From Gemmobacter nectariphilus (lineage in GTDB: Bacteria; Pseudomonadota; Alphaproteobacteria; Rhodobacterales; Rhodobacteraceae), in assembly GCA_020721445.1 (NCBI GenBank), contig DYMU01000017.1:1-62419 (forward strand): 62,419 bases of DNA, in the 5' to 3' direction. Below the pieces are notes generated by a model, which searched no databases, was not told the origin of the DNA, and saw only the letters and a program-made list of their open reading frames with translations. Below, in pieces: positions 37,301 to 45,776 of this stretch. A program made the translations under genes and the position numbers. Numbering within the stretch: position 1 is the first letter of the stretch; each line of letters starts with the position of its first letter.

Positions 37301-39662
37301 GGTGGGTCTGACGCTGTCCACCGAGCCGCAGATCTATACCCTCGAACTGCTGCACATGACCGATCAGGAAGGCTCCAGCAGTTCGGTCGAACTGGCGGCC
37401 AATGCCTCGGCCATCCTGAACGCGCTGGAACTGCAAGATCTGGGCGCAGACGAGCTGGCGGACAACACCATCCGGCTGTCATCGGGCGATGCCTTCATTC
37501 CGGGGGTGTTCTTCGATGCCTCTGCCGCCGTGTTCGGCTCGGGCGGGATCGCCGATATCCAGATCCAGAACGAGCTTGGCTTCCAGGCCATCGCCTTTGG
37601 CAACCATGAATTCGACAAGGGCACCGGCACACTGGCAGGGCTGATCAGCGGTTCGGCTGCCGGTGACTTTACTGCTCTGGTCGGGTCCACCCTTGAAGGG
37701 TTGGACTTTGCCGGCACCAACATGCCCTATCTGTCGACCAACCTGAACTATGCGACCGATCCAAATCTTGCCCCGCTGCAAGTCGCAGGCGGTCAGGCCC
37801 CGGTGGGCAACGCGGTGACCTCGTCCACCGTGATCGAAGAGGGCGGCGAGTTGATCGGTGTTGTCGGCGCGACCACGCCGACGCTGGCCCGCATCTCCAG
37901 CCCCGGCGGCGTCGGCATCGCGCCGGTCTGGGCGGGCACGGTGCCCACCCCGGCCGAGCTTGATGCGCTGGCGGCGGAAATCCAGGCCGAAGTCGATGCG
38001 CTGCTTGCAGCAAACCCGACCATGAACAAGGTGATCCTGCTGGCCCACATGCAGCAGATCAACATCGAGCTGGAACTGGCCACCCGCCTGTCGAATGTCG
38101 ACATCATCGTGGCGGGCGGGTCGAACACCCGGCTGTTCGATGCCGATGACCGGATCATCCCCGGTGACAGCAATCAGGGCCAATACCCGCTGTTCATCAC
38201 CAACGCGGATGGCGGCGTGACGGCTGTGGTCAACACCGACGGCAGCTACAAATACGTGGGCCGTCTGGTGATCGACTTTGACAGCGAAGGCCGGATCATC
38301 GCCGACAGCTATGACGCCACCGTTTCGGGCGCCTATGCAACCGACGACGCTGGCGTTGCCGCATTGGGTGCCGAAGCACTGGTCGACCCCGAGGTTGCCG
38401 CCATCGCCGCGGCCATCGAAGAGCAGATCATCGAGAGCCAAAGCAATGTCTTTGGTGTGGCCAACGTCTTTTTGAACGGCAACCGCACCGGCACCGCCGA
38501 GGATGGCAATCCCGATGGCGTGCGCTCGCAAGAGACCAACCTGGGCAACCTGACCGCAGATGCCAACCTGGCCTTTGCCAAAGAGGTGGATAATACGGTG
38601 CTGGTGTCGATCAAGAACGGCGGCGGCATCCGGGCCTCGATCGGCGAAACCGTGGTGCCCCCCGGTGGCTCGGCGTTCGTCCGGCAACAGAACAGCGAAT
38701 TGCTGGACAGCGACGGCAACCTGATCAAGCCCGAAGGCGGCATCAGCGAAGCCGACATCAAGGCAGCGCTGGCCTTCAACAACGCCCTGTCGCTGGTCAC
38801 CCTGACCCGCGCCGAGTTGGTGGCGGTGCTGGAGCATGGTGTCGCAGCGGTTGGCGCGGGCCAGTTTGCCCAGGTCTCGGGCGTGCAGATCGCCTTTGAT
38901 CCGACCCTGCCCGCGGGCGACCGGATCATCAGCGCCGCAATCACCGACGCCGATGGCAATGACATCGACGTGCTGGTGAAAGATGGCGCGTTCGTCGGCA
39001 ACGCCGATACAAATGTGCGCGTGGTGACGCTCAGCTTCCTTGTCGAAGGTGGGGACGGCTATCCCTTCCCGACGGGCGCTGCGGCAAACCGGGTCGATCT
39101 GGACACGGGCACCGTGGACGGTGTGGCAACCTTCGCCAACACCGGATCGGAACAGGATGCCTTTGCCGAGTATCTTGCGGCGAACTTTGCCACCCCGGAC
39201 ACCGCCTACAACGTGACCGATGCCGATCGCACCGCAGACAGCCGCATCCAGAACCTGGCCTACCGCGACGATACCGTCATCGACGAGCCAGAGTTCCACT
39301 TCGTGTTCGGCACAGAGGGCCGTGATCGGCTGCAAGGCAGCGAAGGCGCCGATTTCATCATCAGCGGCGCGGGCAAATTCGACACCGCCGAGGGCTTTGG
39401 CGGCGCCGATGTGTTCTACTTCGGCACCGAAGCGCTGGACAGCGCGCGCGAGCGCGACACGATCCTTGACTACGAGGTTGGCGTCGATGCCATCGCGCTG
39501 GCGTCGGGCGTCGAAGTCTCGGGGATCAAGCAGGTCGGCAAGAAAGTCGTTGTCTATCTTGACGGTCCGGGCAACGCCGATGACGCGATCTATGTCGACG
39601 GCGAAGGCGTGACCGCCTCGAACCTGACCATCCTGCACGACTATGACCTGATGCTGTCGTGA
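34380..39662 (+). CDS. Giant extracellular nuclease fused to 5'-nucleotidase (ExeM/NucH type, RTX tail)
   Basis: A 1760-residue protein without a signal peptide. Residues 1-165 and about 175-330 look like lamin-tail-type beta domains. An OB-like segment lies near 395-480. About 650-970 is an exonuclease/endonuclease/phosphatase domain (V-A-S-F-N-V-L-N-Y-F, G-D-L-N-A-Y, S-D-H-D-P-I-V-V). From about 985 comes a metallophosphatase (L-L-H-M-T-D-Q-E-G, G-N-H-E-F-D) with a 5'-nucleotidase C-terminal domain (I-K-N-G-G-G-I-R, G-G-D-G-Y-P-F). The end has one or two degenerate RTX nonapeptides (G-S-E-G-A-D-F-I), suggesting type I secretion. Likely job: degrade extracellular DNA and strip phosphate from nucleotides. 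Confidence 0.88.
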   Translation: MTKLAITGIIDGPLSGGVPKAIEFFALEDIADLSVYGVEAANNGAASTGAEFTFPAVAVTAGTYIYLASEIAGFTSYFGKAPDYTSSVANINGDDAIVLFESGVAVDAFGTVGQDGTGTAWDHLDGWAYRAPGSLPSAVFDASQWNFSGIDALDGTTSNDTASKPFPLGTYAAPKPQALLINEVLASTVSTDVEYIELIGTPGESLAGKSLIIVEGDTGSPQGTVDRRFDFTDETIGDNGFLLLGNTLVTSTYGVTPNIVLADNYIENSTFTIALVETASLSGTAVSGTEVLLDAVAVTDGGAGDLAYFGAPVVGPDGTFLPAGVGRVADGVDTDTAADFKLLDFNLSATVNTPTAGTFALDDVAEVKIHDIQGETNLADGTLVGVAGAADESPLLGAAVRIQGVVTQVMPGLGGFYVQEEDADADGNAFTSEGIFVASSAVVAAGDLVTVEGTVLEVGGETRLAASAVGVDATGVALPEATVISFPTATVLRDKDGDYVANLEAYEGMRVTIPEEMTVSELFQLGRFGTMRLTSEGRIETFTQSNAPSVAGYQDHLKDVGARSIVIDDGSSVQNPTDLLVPFLGADGTLDGGDVFRMGDSYAGLTGVLSFSEDSASSSEEPEYRLHTPTDGSLTQNNPRDAAPADVGGTLRVASFNVLNYFTSIDDNAAKTGPDGSQEARGANSVTEFERQEAKLVAAIKAVAADVVGLIEIENDPLGSTSLIALVAALNADGGTYAYLDAGVIEGAIGGLLEGDAIKQAFIYDYTTVALNGDFAIFDETVDARFQTVDTQRPVLAQTFTELATGESFTAAVAHLKSKGSAVDGDVNQFDGQGASATVRTNAALALADWLATDPTNTGEDDVLLLGDLNAYRMEDAIQAIRAGADDILGTADDNTDLGATYDADSISYVFDGQTGTLDYAFASASLAGQVSGAAYWNINADEALALDYNLDFGRDPSLYTPDAFRSSDHDPIVVGLTLSTEPQIYTLELLHMTDQEGSSSSVELAANASAILNALELQDLGADELADNTIRLSSGDAFIPGVFFDASAAVFGSGGIADIQIQNELGFQAIAFGNHEFDKGTGTLAGLISGSAAGDFTALVGSTLEGLDFAGTNMPYLSTNLNYATDPNLAPLQVAGGQAPVGNAVTSSTVIEEGGELIGVVGATTPTLARISSPGGVGIAPVWAGTVPTPAELDALAAEIQAEVDALLAANPTMNKVILLAHMQQINIELELATRLSNVDIIVAGGSNTRLFDADDRIIPGDSNQGQYPLFITNADGGVTAVVNTDGSYKYVGRLVIDFDSEGRIIADSYDATVSGAYATDDAGVAALGAEALVDPEVAAIAAAIEEQIIESQSNVFGVANVFLNGNRTGTAEDGNPDGVRSQETNLGNLTADANLAFAKEVDNTVLVSIKNGGGIRASIGETVVPPGGSAFVRQQNSELLDSDGNLIKPEGGISEADIKAALAFNNALSLVTLTRAELVAVLEHGVAAVGAGQFAQVSGVQIAFDPTLPAGDRIISAAITDADGNDIDVLVKDGAFVGNADTNVRVVTLSFLVEGGDGYPFPTGAAANRVDLDTGTVDGVATFANTGSEQDAFAEYLAANFATPDTAYNVTDADRTADSRIQNLAYRDDTVIDEPEFHFVFGTEGRDRLQGSEGADFIISGAGKFDTAEGFGGADVFYFGTEALDSARERDTILDYEVGVDAIALASGVEVSGIKQVGKKVVVYLDGPGNADDAIYVDGEGVTASNLTILHDYDLMLS

Positions 39663-39691
39663 TGCAGCCAGAACACCGAAAGGACACTTCC

Positions 39692-40252
39692 ATGCGTAAA
39701 CTCTTCGCCACCCTTGCTCTGGCTGCCACCACCGCCTTCACGGCCTTGCCCATGCACGCGGCTGTGCTGGATATCCCCGGCGCAACCGCAGGTTTCGCGA
39801 TTGCGCCTTCGGGCGATATCGGGGACTTTCTGTTTGATGCGGAAGGGATCATCAACGAAGGAACCGACTTTCTGCCCGTTGACGTCAGCTTTGCTCTGAC
39901 CTTCGAAACAGCCAATCCTTACGGAACCGCAGATGCATCGCTTGATATCTTCGACACGATGGGGGCGGTGTTCAGTGGCGTTCTGTCAACCATCGGCTAT
40001 GAGGAAGATCTGCTGAAACTGGTCTTCGTCGACTCGGGCGCAGGCGTGTTTGGCAACGGTCTTGCACTGCATCTGTTCTTCATCGATCAAGTCGGCAGCA
40101 ATCCGCTGACCGGCTTGACCGACGGGACCAGCTACGAGATCGCCGCCTTGGGCCAGGATGTCGCCGCAGTGCCCCTGCCCGGCAGCTTGCCGCTGCTTGC
40201 GGGCGCGCTTGGCTTCATGGCCCTGCGCCGCCGGAAAGCACAAAGCGCCTGA
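39692..40252 (+). CDS. Small secreted protein with VPLPA-type C-terminal sorting tail
   Basis: A 186-residue protein with a signal peptide (MRKLFATLALAATTAFTALP, cleavage near M-H-A-A) and a C-terminal V-P-L-P-G-S-L-P, hydrophobic helix, R-R-R-K-A. ATG 39692 is preferred to an in-frame ATG at 39659 that overlaps the upstream stop. AAAGGA lies 8 bases before it. The mature part is short, acidic and of unknown function. It lies 29 bp after the nuclease gene, so it is probably co-transcribed and may act with it at the cell surface. Confidence 0.8.
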   Translation: MRKLFATLALAATTAFTALPMHAAVLDIPGATAGFAIAPSGDIGDFLFDAEGIINEGTDFLPVDVSFALTFETANPYGTADASLDIFDTMGAVFSGVLSTIGYEEDLLKLVFVDSGAGVFGNGLALHLFFIDQVGSNPLTGLTDGTSYEIAALGQDVAAVPLPGSLPLLAGALGFMALRRRKAQSA

Positions 40253-40273
40253 CCACGCACACCGGCCCTTGTG

Positions 40274-40304
40274 CCCTTGGTGCGGGTGATATCCGCACCA
40301 AGGG
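40274..40304 (+). terminator. Hairpin after the VPLPA-tailed small protein gene
   Basis: A perfect 12-bp stem (40274-40285 with 40293-40304) around a 7-base loop, 21 bp past the stop. No T-run follows, so it may terminate with Rho help or only protect the 3' end. Confidence 0.6.
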
Positions 40305-41006
40305 TGGGCAAAGGGCAGACTGCGGTGGCCCTTTACCCGCTTGGCCCCTGTGCTGCGCCAGGCGGACTCCACAAACCGAAAAACGCATGACGCGCACAGA
40401 CTCTACTTTCTGGCCGGCAGGGGCGAACAAGCCACCCCTTCCGGCTCGCTTGTGTCCGACACAACCCCAGCATCACCGATGCCGCACCAGACACCATGGG
40501 TCTTGCCACTCTGGCACAGGCACGGACGGGCCGGAACACCGGCGACCTTACCGCAGCACCGCCCGTCCATGCTGCCGCCACAGCAAAGCCATCTGGCAAG
40601 CTCAAGGCCAAGCCGCTGCCAGCACGGGGGGCGTGCCATCGGCTTCCAGACCGGGGCGACAGGACAGCATTTGTGAACAGCCCCAGCCAACACGCACGAT
40701 GGCACCCCCTGCTGTCACAAGTCAGGAAGACGCCACGAATGGCAATGGTCCGAAGGTGGGTGTTGATCTCTGCGCCGGGCGTGCTGCCAGTGCTTGGGCC
40801 TGTCTGACCCGCGCAGCAAGCGTGGCGCCGTTCTATCAACGCTGGGATGGGTCCAAGACCGCGCCCGATCCACCTGCGGCGCAAAAGCGAAAGCCGTCAT
40901 CCGTCCCCGCAGACAAAATCAGCCGGCCATACCGCGCTTGACCGCCCAAAGCGGCCTGCACCTTTCTCTTTCGAAAAATATCCTCAGGGGTAAGGCCGAA
41001 GGCCGA

Positions 41007-41026
41007 GGGGGGCGAGCCCCCCTTTT
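41007..41026 (+). terminator. GGGGGG-CGAG-CCCCCC hairpin with T4
   Basis: A six-pair stem of pure G/C with loop CGAG, followed by TTTT, reads as a terminator on the plus strand. No plus-strand gene ends nearby, so its transcript is unclear. Confidence 0.5.
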
Positions 41027-41125
41027 GCCGACGCAATCCAAAGCACGCCCCGCGCAAAAAGCCGACCACGCCTCAACACGCATTGGCTGCATGCCAGCGG
41101 CCAAAGGCGGATCTAACCGGGTCGG

Positions 41126-41506
41126 CTATTCCGCCGCCACATCATGCGAGGCCGGGCCAAGCGCCGGTGCCGTGCCATGCGGGCTGGCCGCAGCCCCAAG
41201 GCGCAGCGTCGGCCCTTCTGGCTCGGTCATCGGGCGCAGGCTGGCAAAGGCGGGCACCTGCGCCGCTTCTTCGGCCAGGGCGCGACGGAACACCAGCATG
41301 CTTTGATAGGTGGTCTTGCTGCCGGTCAGGCCGACCCGTTCGGCAAAAGGAAGCGTGTCGGCGCGGATATAGTCCCAGCCCTCGGCGCCAAGGCTGTTCA
41401 TTAGCTGGGTCAGGGCATGGGCAAAGCGGTCTTCCGTGGTCTTGAAGCCACGCGCCTTGTCCGCCCGTTTTGGCGATGGAATGACTTTGTACTCGAAACG
41501 TTGCAT
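41126..41506 (-). CDS. DUF4177-domain protein
   Basis: A 126-residue cytosolic protein starting MQRFEYKVIPSPKRADKARG. The N-terminal half fits DUF4177 (F-E-Y-K-V, then L-N-x-L-G-A-E-G-W-D-Y-I-R). The C-terminal 50 residues are low in complexity, with many A, P and G. An in-frame start at 41686 adds 60 residues with no family match, so ATG 41506 is chosen. Function unknown. Confidence 0.75.
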   Translation of the reverse strand: MQRFEYKVIPSPKRADKARGFKTTEDRFAHALTQLMNSLGAEGWDYIRADTLPFAERVGLTGSKTTYQSMLVFRRALAEEAAQVPAFASLRPMTEPEGPTLRLGAAASPHGTAPALGPASHDVAAE

Positions 41507-41861
41507 CGACACCTCTCCCACGCGTTCAAGCAGAATACCCAGATCGCCCGCCAAGACCAAGCAAGGAAACATGATTCTGGCAAAGCCTGGGCAGTTGCGC
41601 AACAGCACCCTTATCTGGTGGGCGGCCGGGTGGTCTGCCCCAACCGGTGGGTGTTCCCTGCGGCTGGCAAGGCCGCACAAAGGCACGACCGCGAACCGGG
41701 TGCCGCGTCAAGGCTGCCATTGCATGCGCGACACGGCCAAAGCGCATAACGGACGCGACAGCTAAACCGGTGGTGCAGTCCAGAACGCGCCTGCCGCCCG
41801 CCCCACAGTGTCAACGGCCTGCCAGCGCCACGCCCCCCAACCCGGCGCAGGCCCGGACGCC
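41507..41861. other. 355 bp without a recognisable gene
   Basis: Region between the gatB stop and the DUF4177 start, both on minus. No domain, tRNA or strong hairpin was seen. It should carry the DUF4177 promoter, but no clear -35/-10 pair stands out. Confidence 0.5.
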
Positions 41862-43373
41862 CTACAAGCCCAGCTTTTGTGCCACCATGGCGTTGACCAC
41901 GGCAGGGTTGGCCTTGCCGCCGGTGGCTTTCAGCACCTGGCCGGTGAACCAGCCTGCCAGCTTGGCATTGACCTTGGCCTTTTCCACCTGATCGGGGTTG
42001 GCCGCGATCAGGGCGTCAAGGGCGGCCTCGATCGCTCCGGTGTCGGTCACGGCCTTCATGCCATGCTTGGCCGCCTGTTCTGCCGGATCTCCGCCCTCAA
42101 GCCACAGGATTTCGAACAGGTCTTTCGCCATCTTGCCGGTGATTTCACCCTTGGCCAGCAAGTCCAGCATGCCACCCAGTTGGCCGGCAGTCACCGGGCT
42201 GTCGGCAATCGCGCGGCCTTCCTTGTTCAACCGGCCAAACAATTCGTTGATCACCCAGTTCGCGGCCGTCTTGCCATCGCGGCCCTGCGCCACTGCCTCG
42301 AAGAAACCCGCCGATTCCAGATCGGCGGTCAGGACCGATGCGTCATAATCGGTCAGGCCAAAGTCGGCCATGAAGCGGGCCTTCTTGGCATCGGGCAGTT
42401 CAGGCATGCTGGCGGCAATGGTGTCGACCCAGGCCTGGTCAATCTCAAGCGGCAGCAGGTCGGGATCGGGGAAATAGCGGTAATCGAACGCCTCTTCCTT
42501 GGACCGCATCGACCGGGTTTCATTGCGGTCGGGGTCATACAGCCGGGTTTCCTGATCGACGCTGCCGCCATCCTCCAGAATGGCGATCTGGCGGCGGGCC
42601 TCGACCTCGATGGCCGCCTGAATAAAGCGCATCGAGTTCATGTTCTTGATCTCGCAGCGCGTGCCGAGATGCGCGAAATCCTGCGTCGCCTGATACTTTT
42701 CATACTGGCCGGGGCGGCAGACCGACACGTTCACATCGGCGCGCAGGTTGCCGTTTTGCATGTTGCCATCACAGGTGCCCAGATAGCGCAGGATCTGGCG
42801 CAGCTTGGCGACATAGGCTGCCGCCTCGTCAGGGCCGCGCAGATCGGGGCGGCTGACGATTTCCATCAGCGCCACCCCGGTGCGGTTCAGGTCGACAAAG
42901 GACATGTTCGGGTCCATGTCATGTATCGATTTGCCTGCGTCCTGTTCAAGATGGATGCGCTCGATCCGCACCAGACGGGCGACCCCGGGCGCAAGTTCGA
43001 CCAGCACCTCGCCCTCACCCACGATGGGGTGATAAAGCTGGCTGATCTGATAGCCCTGCGGCAGGTCGGGATAGAAATAATTCTTGCGGTCAAAGGCGCT
43101 GAACAGATTGATCTGCGCCTTAAGCCCCAACCCGGTGCGCACCGCCTGTTCGACGCAATAGTCGTTGATCACCGGCAGCATCCCCGGCATCGCCGCATCG
43201 ACAAAGGCGACGTTGGAGTTCGGCTCGGCACCGAATGTCGTCGACGCCCCCGAGAACAGCTTGGCGTTGGAGGCGACCTGGGCATGGATTTCCATCCCGA
43301 TCACCAGTTCCCAATCCTGCATGGCCCCGGCGATGACCTTTGGTTTCGGCGTGGTATAGCTCAGGTCCAGCAT
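41862..43373 (-). CDS. gatB: Aspartyl/glutamyl-tRNA(Asn/Gln) amidotransferase subunit B
   Basis: A 503-residue subunit of GatCAB, which converts misacylated Glu-tRNA(Gln) (and Asp-tRNA(Asn)) to the correct form. Hallmarks: [13 protein letters not shown] near residue 30, [34 protein letters not shown], and the helical YqeY-like tail. ATG 43373 ([11 protein letters not shown]) is chosen; in-frame ATG 43430 adds 19 non-homologous residues. It stands alone; gatA and gatC are not adjacent. Confidence 0.95.
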   Translation of the reverse strand: MLDLSYTTPKPKVIAGAMQDWELVIGMEIHAQVASNAKLFSGASTTFGAEPNSNVAFVDAAMPGMLPVINDYCVEQAVRTGLGLKAQINLFSAFDRKNYFYPDLPQGYQISQLYHPIVGEGEVLVELAPGVARLVRIERIHLEQDAGKSIHDMDPNMSFVDLNRTGVALMEIVSRPDLRGPDEAAAYVAKLRQILRYLGTCDGNMQNGNLRADVNVSVCRPGQYEKYQATQDFAHLGTRCEIKNMNSMRFIQAAIEVEARRQIAILEDGGSVDQETRLYDPDRNETRSMRSKEEAFDYRYFPDPDLLPLEIDQAWVDTIAASMPELPDAKKARFMADFGLTDYDASVLTADLESAGFFEAVAQGRDGKTAANWVINELFGRLNKEGRAIADSPVTAGQLGGMLDLLAKGEITGKMAKDLFEILWLEGGDPAEQAAKHGMKAVTDTGAIEAALDALIAANPDQVEKAKVNAKLAGWFTGQVLKATGGKANPAVVNAMVAQKLGL

Positions 43374-43548
43374 GGCGCGCTCCGTGTCTCTTCGCCCTTC
43401 GTGTTTAGGCGGCGGCGGGGTCTGGGGCAAGGGGTCGGTTGGGCGGGGCGGCGGGCGGATTGCAGCCTATCAAGGGGGCGCAGGCTTGCCCGACCTGGCG
43501 TTGGCGGCCTATTGAATGACGTCCGCGCAGCTTGGCGCGGGGTAGCCG

Positions 43549-44157
43549 ATGGACCATCCGATGCGTTTTGCCCTTGCTGCTGTCTTGCTGTCGTCGCTGG
43601 TGTTGACCGGATGCGTGGCCGGGGCGGCGGGAAAATCCAACATCGCACCCGGCGATCTGCCCGCCATGCGCTGGGACCACCGGCCCGAGGCTGTGACCTG
43701 GACGATGTCTTCGATGAATGTCATCGCCGCCAATGATGCGGTGCTGGCGGCACGGGTGCCCGCCGATATCGAAGGCTGGTGTCCTGGCTACGACACCGCC
43801 AGCCTGCCCGAACGCCGCGCCTTCTGGGCCGGGTTGTTGTCGGCCACGGCCAAGCATGAAAGCACCTGGAACCCGGCGGCTTCGGGGGGCGGTGGGCGCT
43901 ATTTCGGGCTGATGCAGATCTCGCCGCAGACGGCGCGCGCCTATGGCTGCACCGCGCAATCGGCAGCGGCCTTGAAGAACGGCGAGGCCAATCTGGCCTG
44001 TGCCGTCAAGATCATCTCGCGTCAGGTCGGCCGCGATGGCGTGGTGGCGGGCGGCGGCAATCGGGGCATAGGGCGCGACTGGGGGCCGTTCCGGGTGGCG
44101 TCCAAACGCGCCGACATTGCCGGCTGGACCAAACGCCAAAGTTACTGTGAAGGCTGA
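43549..44157 (+). CDS. Lytic transglycosylase-like lipoprotein (SLT fold)
   Basis: A 202-residue lipoprotein with signal peptide and lipobox L-V-L-T-G-C near residue 22. The SLT domain shows the catalytic glutamate in T-A-K-H-E-S-T-W-N-P and the following G-L-M-Q-I-S-P motif. It would cleave peptidoglycan from the periplasmic face. ATG 43549 or 43561 could be used; the second starts directly at the signal peptide. It is divergent to gatB and upstream of the TerB-like gene. Confidence 0.85.
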   Translation: MDHPMRFALAAVLLSSLVLTGCVAGAAGKSNIAPGDLPAMRWDHRPEAVTWTMSSMNVIAANDAVLAARVPADIEGWCPGYDTASLPERRAFWAGLLSATAKHESTWNPAASGGGGRYFGLMQISPQTARAYGCTAQSAAALKNGEANLACAVKIISRQVGRDGVVAGGGNRGIGRDWGPFRVASKRADIAGWTKRQSYCEG

Positions 44158-44196
44158 CCGCTTGCCCGCGCCGCTTTGGGGGCCTATGTCTGGGCC

Positions 44197-44634
44197 ATGT
44201 TGAACAGCTTGCTCTCTCGGCTTATGGCCCCCCAACCCGGGCGCTTGCCCGAACCGGACGCGCATCTTGCCCTTGCGGCGCTGATGGTGCGCGTGGCCCG
44301 GTCGGATGGCCACTATGCCGCGACCGAGGTCGCGCGCATTGACCGCGTGCTGATGGAACTGAACCAGCTTTCGCCCTTTGCCGCCGCGGGTTTGCGCACC
44401 GAGGCCGAGGCGCTGGAGGCCGAGGCCCCCGATACCGTGCGCTTTACCCGCGCGCTGAAGGCCGCAACCGCGCAGGAAGACCGCGCCGCCTTGCTGACGG
44501 CCTTGTGGTCGGTGGCGCTGGCCGATGGCGCGCGCGGCGACGAGGAAGACACGCTGTTGCGGCTGGTGTCCAACCTTCTGGGCCTGACGGACGTGGAGTC
44601 AGCGCTTGCCCGGCAACGCGCGGCAAAGGCGTGA
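44197..44634 (+). CDS. TerB-family protein
   Basis: A 145-residue cytosolic helical protein with the TerB pattern: L-A-A-L-M-V-R-V-A-R-S-D-G-H, E-V-A-R-I-D and a second A-L-A-D-G-A-R-G-D-E-E-D repeat. TerB domains bind metal and are linked to membrane stress; a stand-alone copy is common and not proof of tellurite resistance. ATG 44197 (MLNSLLSRL) is chosen over an earlier in-frame TTG at 44176. Confidence 0.78.
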   Translation: MLNSLLSRLMAPQPGRLPEPDAHLALAALMVRVARSDGHYAATEVARIDRVLMELNQLSPFAAAGLRTEAEALEAEAPDTVRFTRALKAATAQEDRAALLTALWSVALADGARGDEEDTLLRLVSNLLGLTDVESALARQRAAKA

Positions 44635-44957
44635 TTGCATCGCCGGGCCCGCACGATCCCCGGCAAGACCCCCCCCCGGCAGCAGATGCCGGGCAAACGG
44701 TGCGGTCCCTGCTGGCACTGATCGCGCGGGTTGCCGGGTGACCGCAGTGCCCTGCAAACGCCCAAGGGTTGCACCGGGCAGCACCAAGACCCATTCACGA
44801 TTGTCCCGGGCCACGTTTCCCCCCGCAGATTGCCCAAAATATCACCTCGGGCACAGCGGTTCCGCGGCTTTTGCCGCAGCGTCCGCCACAAAGCCCGTTG
44901 CATTGCCGCAAGACTTGCGCCCTATTTGACCCAGACCGCGCAAACAGCCGAGGCAGA
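44635..44957. other. Intergenic region with C9 tract
   Basis: 323 bp upstream of the amino-acid transporter operon. It contains a run of nine C near 44672 and no convincing coding frame. The 120 bases before 44958 should hold the operon promoter; no clear consensus was found. The frame starting at 44769 is an in-frame extension of the ATPase gene and is not supported. Confidence 0.5.
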
Positions 44958-45740
44958 GTGACCACCACCCCGAATACCGCAACGTCCGTCATCGAAATCC
45001 ATGGTTTGCACAAGGCCTATGGATCGCTTGAGGTGTTGAAGGGGGTCGACCTGACCGCCCCGCGCGGCCATGTGATCAGCCTGATCGGATCGTCGGGGTC
45101 CGGCAAATCCACCCTGCTGCGCTGCTGCAACCTGCTGGAGGAAAGCCAGCAGGGCGAGATTCTGTTTGAAGGCGAGGCCGTGCGCTGGAAGGGCGAAGGA
45201 CTGGCCCGCCACCCCGCCGACCGCGCGCAAGTGACCCGCATCCGCACCAACCTGTCGATGGTGTTCCAGCAATTCAATCTGTGGGCGCATCTGACAATCT
45301 TGCAAAACGTCATGGAAGCGCCTGTCACCGTTCTGAAACGTGACCCGGCCGAGGTCGAGGAAAAGGCGCGCGGCTATCTGGCCAAGGTCGGCATCGCCGA
45401 CAAGGCCGATGCCTGGCCCGCGCAACTGTCTGGTGGCCAGCAGCAACGCGCCGCGATTGCCCGCGCCCTGTGCATGGAACCGCGCGCCCTGCTGTTTGAC
45501 GAGCCGACAAGTGCGCTGGACCCAGAGCTGGAGCAAGAGGTGGTGCGGGTCATCAAGGCGCTTGCCGACGAAGGCCGCACCATGCTTTTGGTCACGCATG
45601 ACATGAAGCTGGCCGCCGATTGCAGCGACCACGTCATCTTCCTGCATCAAGGCAGGATCGAGGAAGAAGGCCCGCCAGATGCCATGTTTGGCAATCCGCA
45701 AACCACGCGTCTGCGGGGCTTTCTGTCGGCAACCAACTGA
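44958..45740 (+). CDS. Polar amino-acid-type ABC transporter ATPase (HisP/GlnQ type)
   Basis: A 260-residue ATPase. Walker A G-S-S-G-S-G-K-S-T, signature L-S-G-G-Q-Q-Q-R and Walker B L-L-F-D-E-P-T-S-A-L-D-P. The insert around W-K-G-E-G-L is typical of HisP. GTG 44958 (VTTTPNTATS) is chosen because the in-frame ATG at 44769 would add 63 non-homologous residues. First gene of a same-strand run that ends with the gamma-glutamyl catabolic genes; substrate is likely a basic amino acid or amine. Confidence 0.88.
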   Translation: MTTTPNTATSVIEIHGLHKAYGSLEVLKGVDLTAPRGHVISLIGSSGSGKSTLLRCCNLLEESQQGEILFEGEAVRWKGEGLARHPADRAQVTRIRTNLSMVFQQFNLWAHLTILQNVMEAPVTVLKRDPAEVEEKARGYLAKVGIADKADAWPAQLSGGQQQRAAIARALCMEPRALLFDEPTSALDPELEQEVVRVIKALADEGRTMLLVTHDMKLAADCSDHVIFLHQGRIEEEGPPDAMFGNPQTTRLRGFLSATN

Positions 45741-45776
45741 AGCAAAACAACAACAGCGACCCAAGGGGAGATACCA

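Larger units (their letters stand above)
40253..41125. other. 873 bp without a recognisable gene
   Basis: The start holds a perfect hairpin and 41007-41026 holds a second one. Between them several frames of 60-185 codons exist on both strands, overlapping each other, with high arginine, proline and cysteine content typical of shadow frames. No signal peptide, domain or start site with a good ribosome-binding sequence was seen. The sequence from about 40965 to 41030 resembles the kind of terminator element often seen after Rhodobacteraceae genes, although no plus-strand gene precedes it. Confidence 0.5.

Noticed and set aside
37479-39638. 719-codon minus-strand frame opposite the nuclease/nucleotidase gene
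   Set aside because: Antisense to a protein with clear domain motifs; composition (H, G, V, D-rich) is that of a shadow frame.
44176-44634. Tellurite-resistance operon
   Set aside because: Only one TerB-like gene is present, with no TerC, TerD or TerZ neighbours; stand-alone TerB domains are common.
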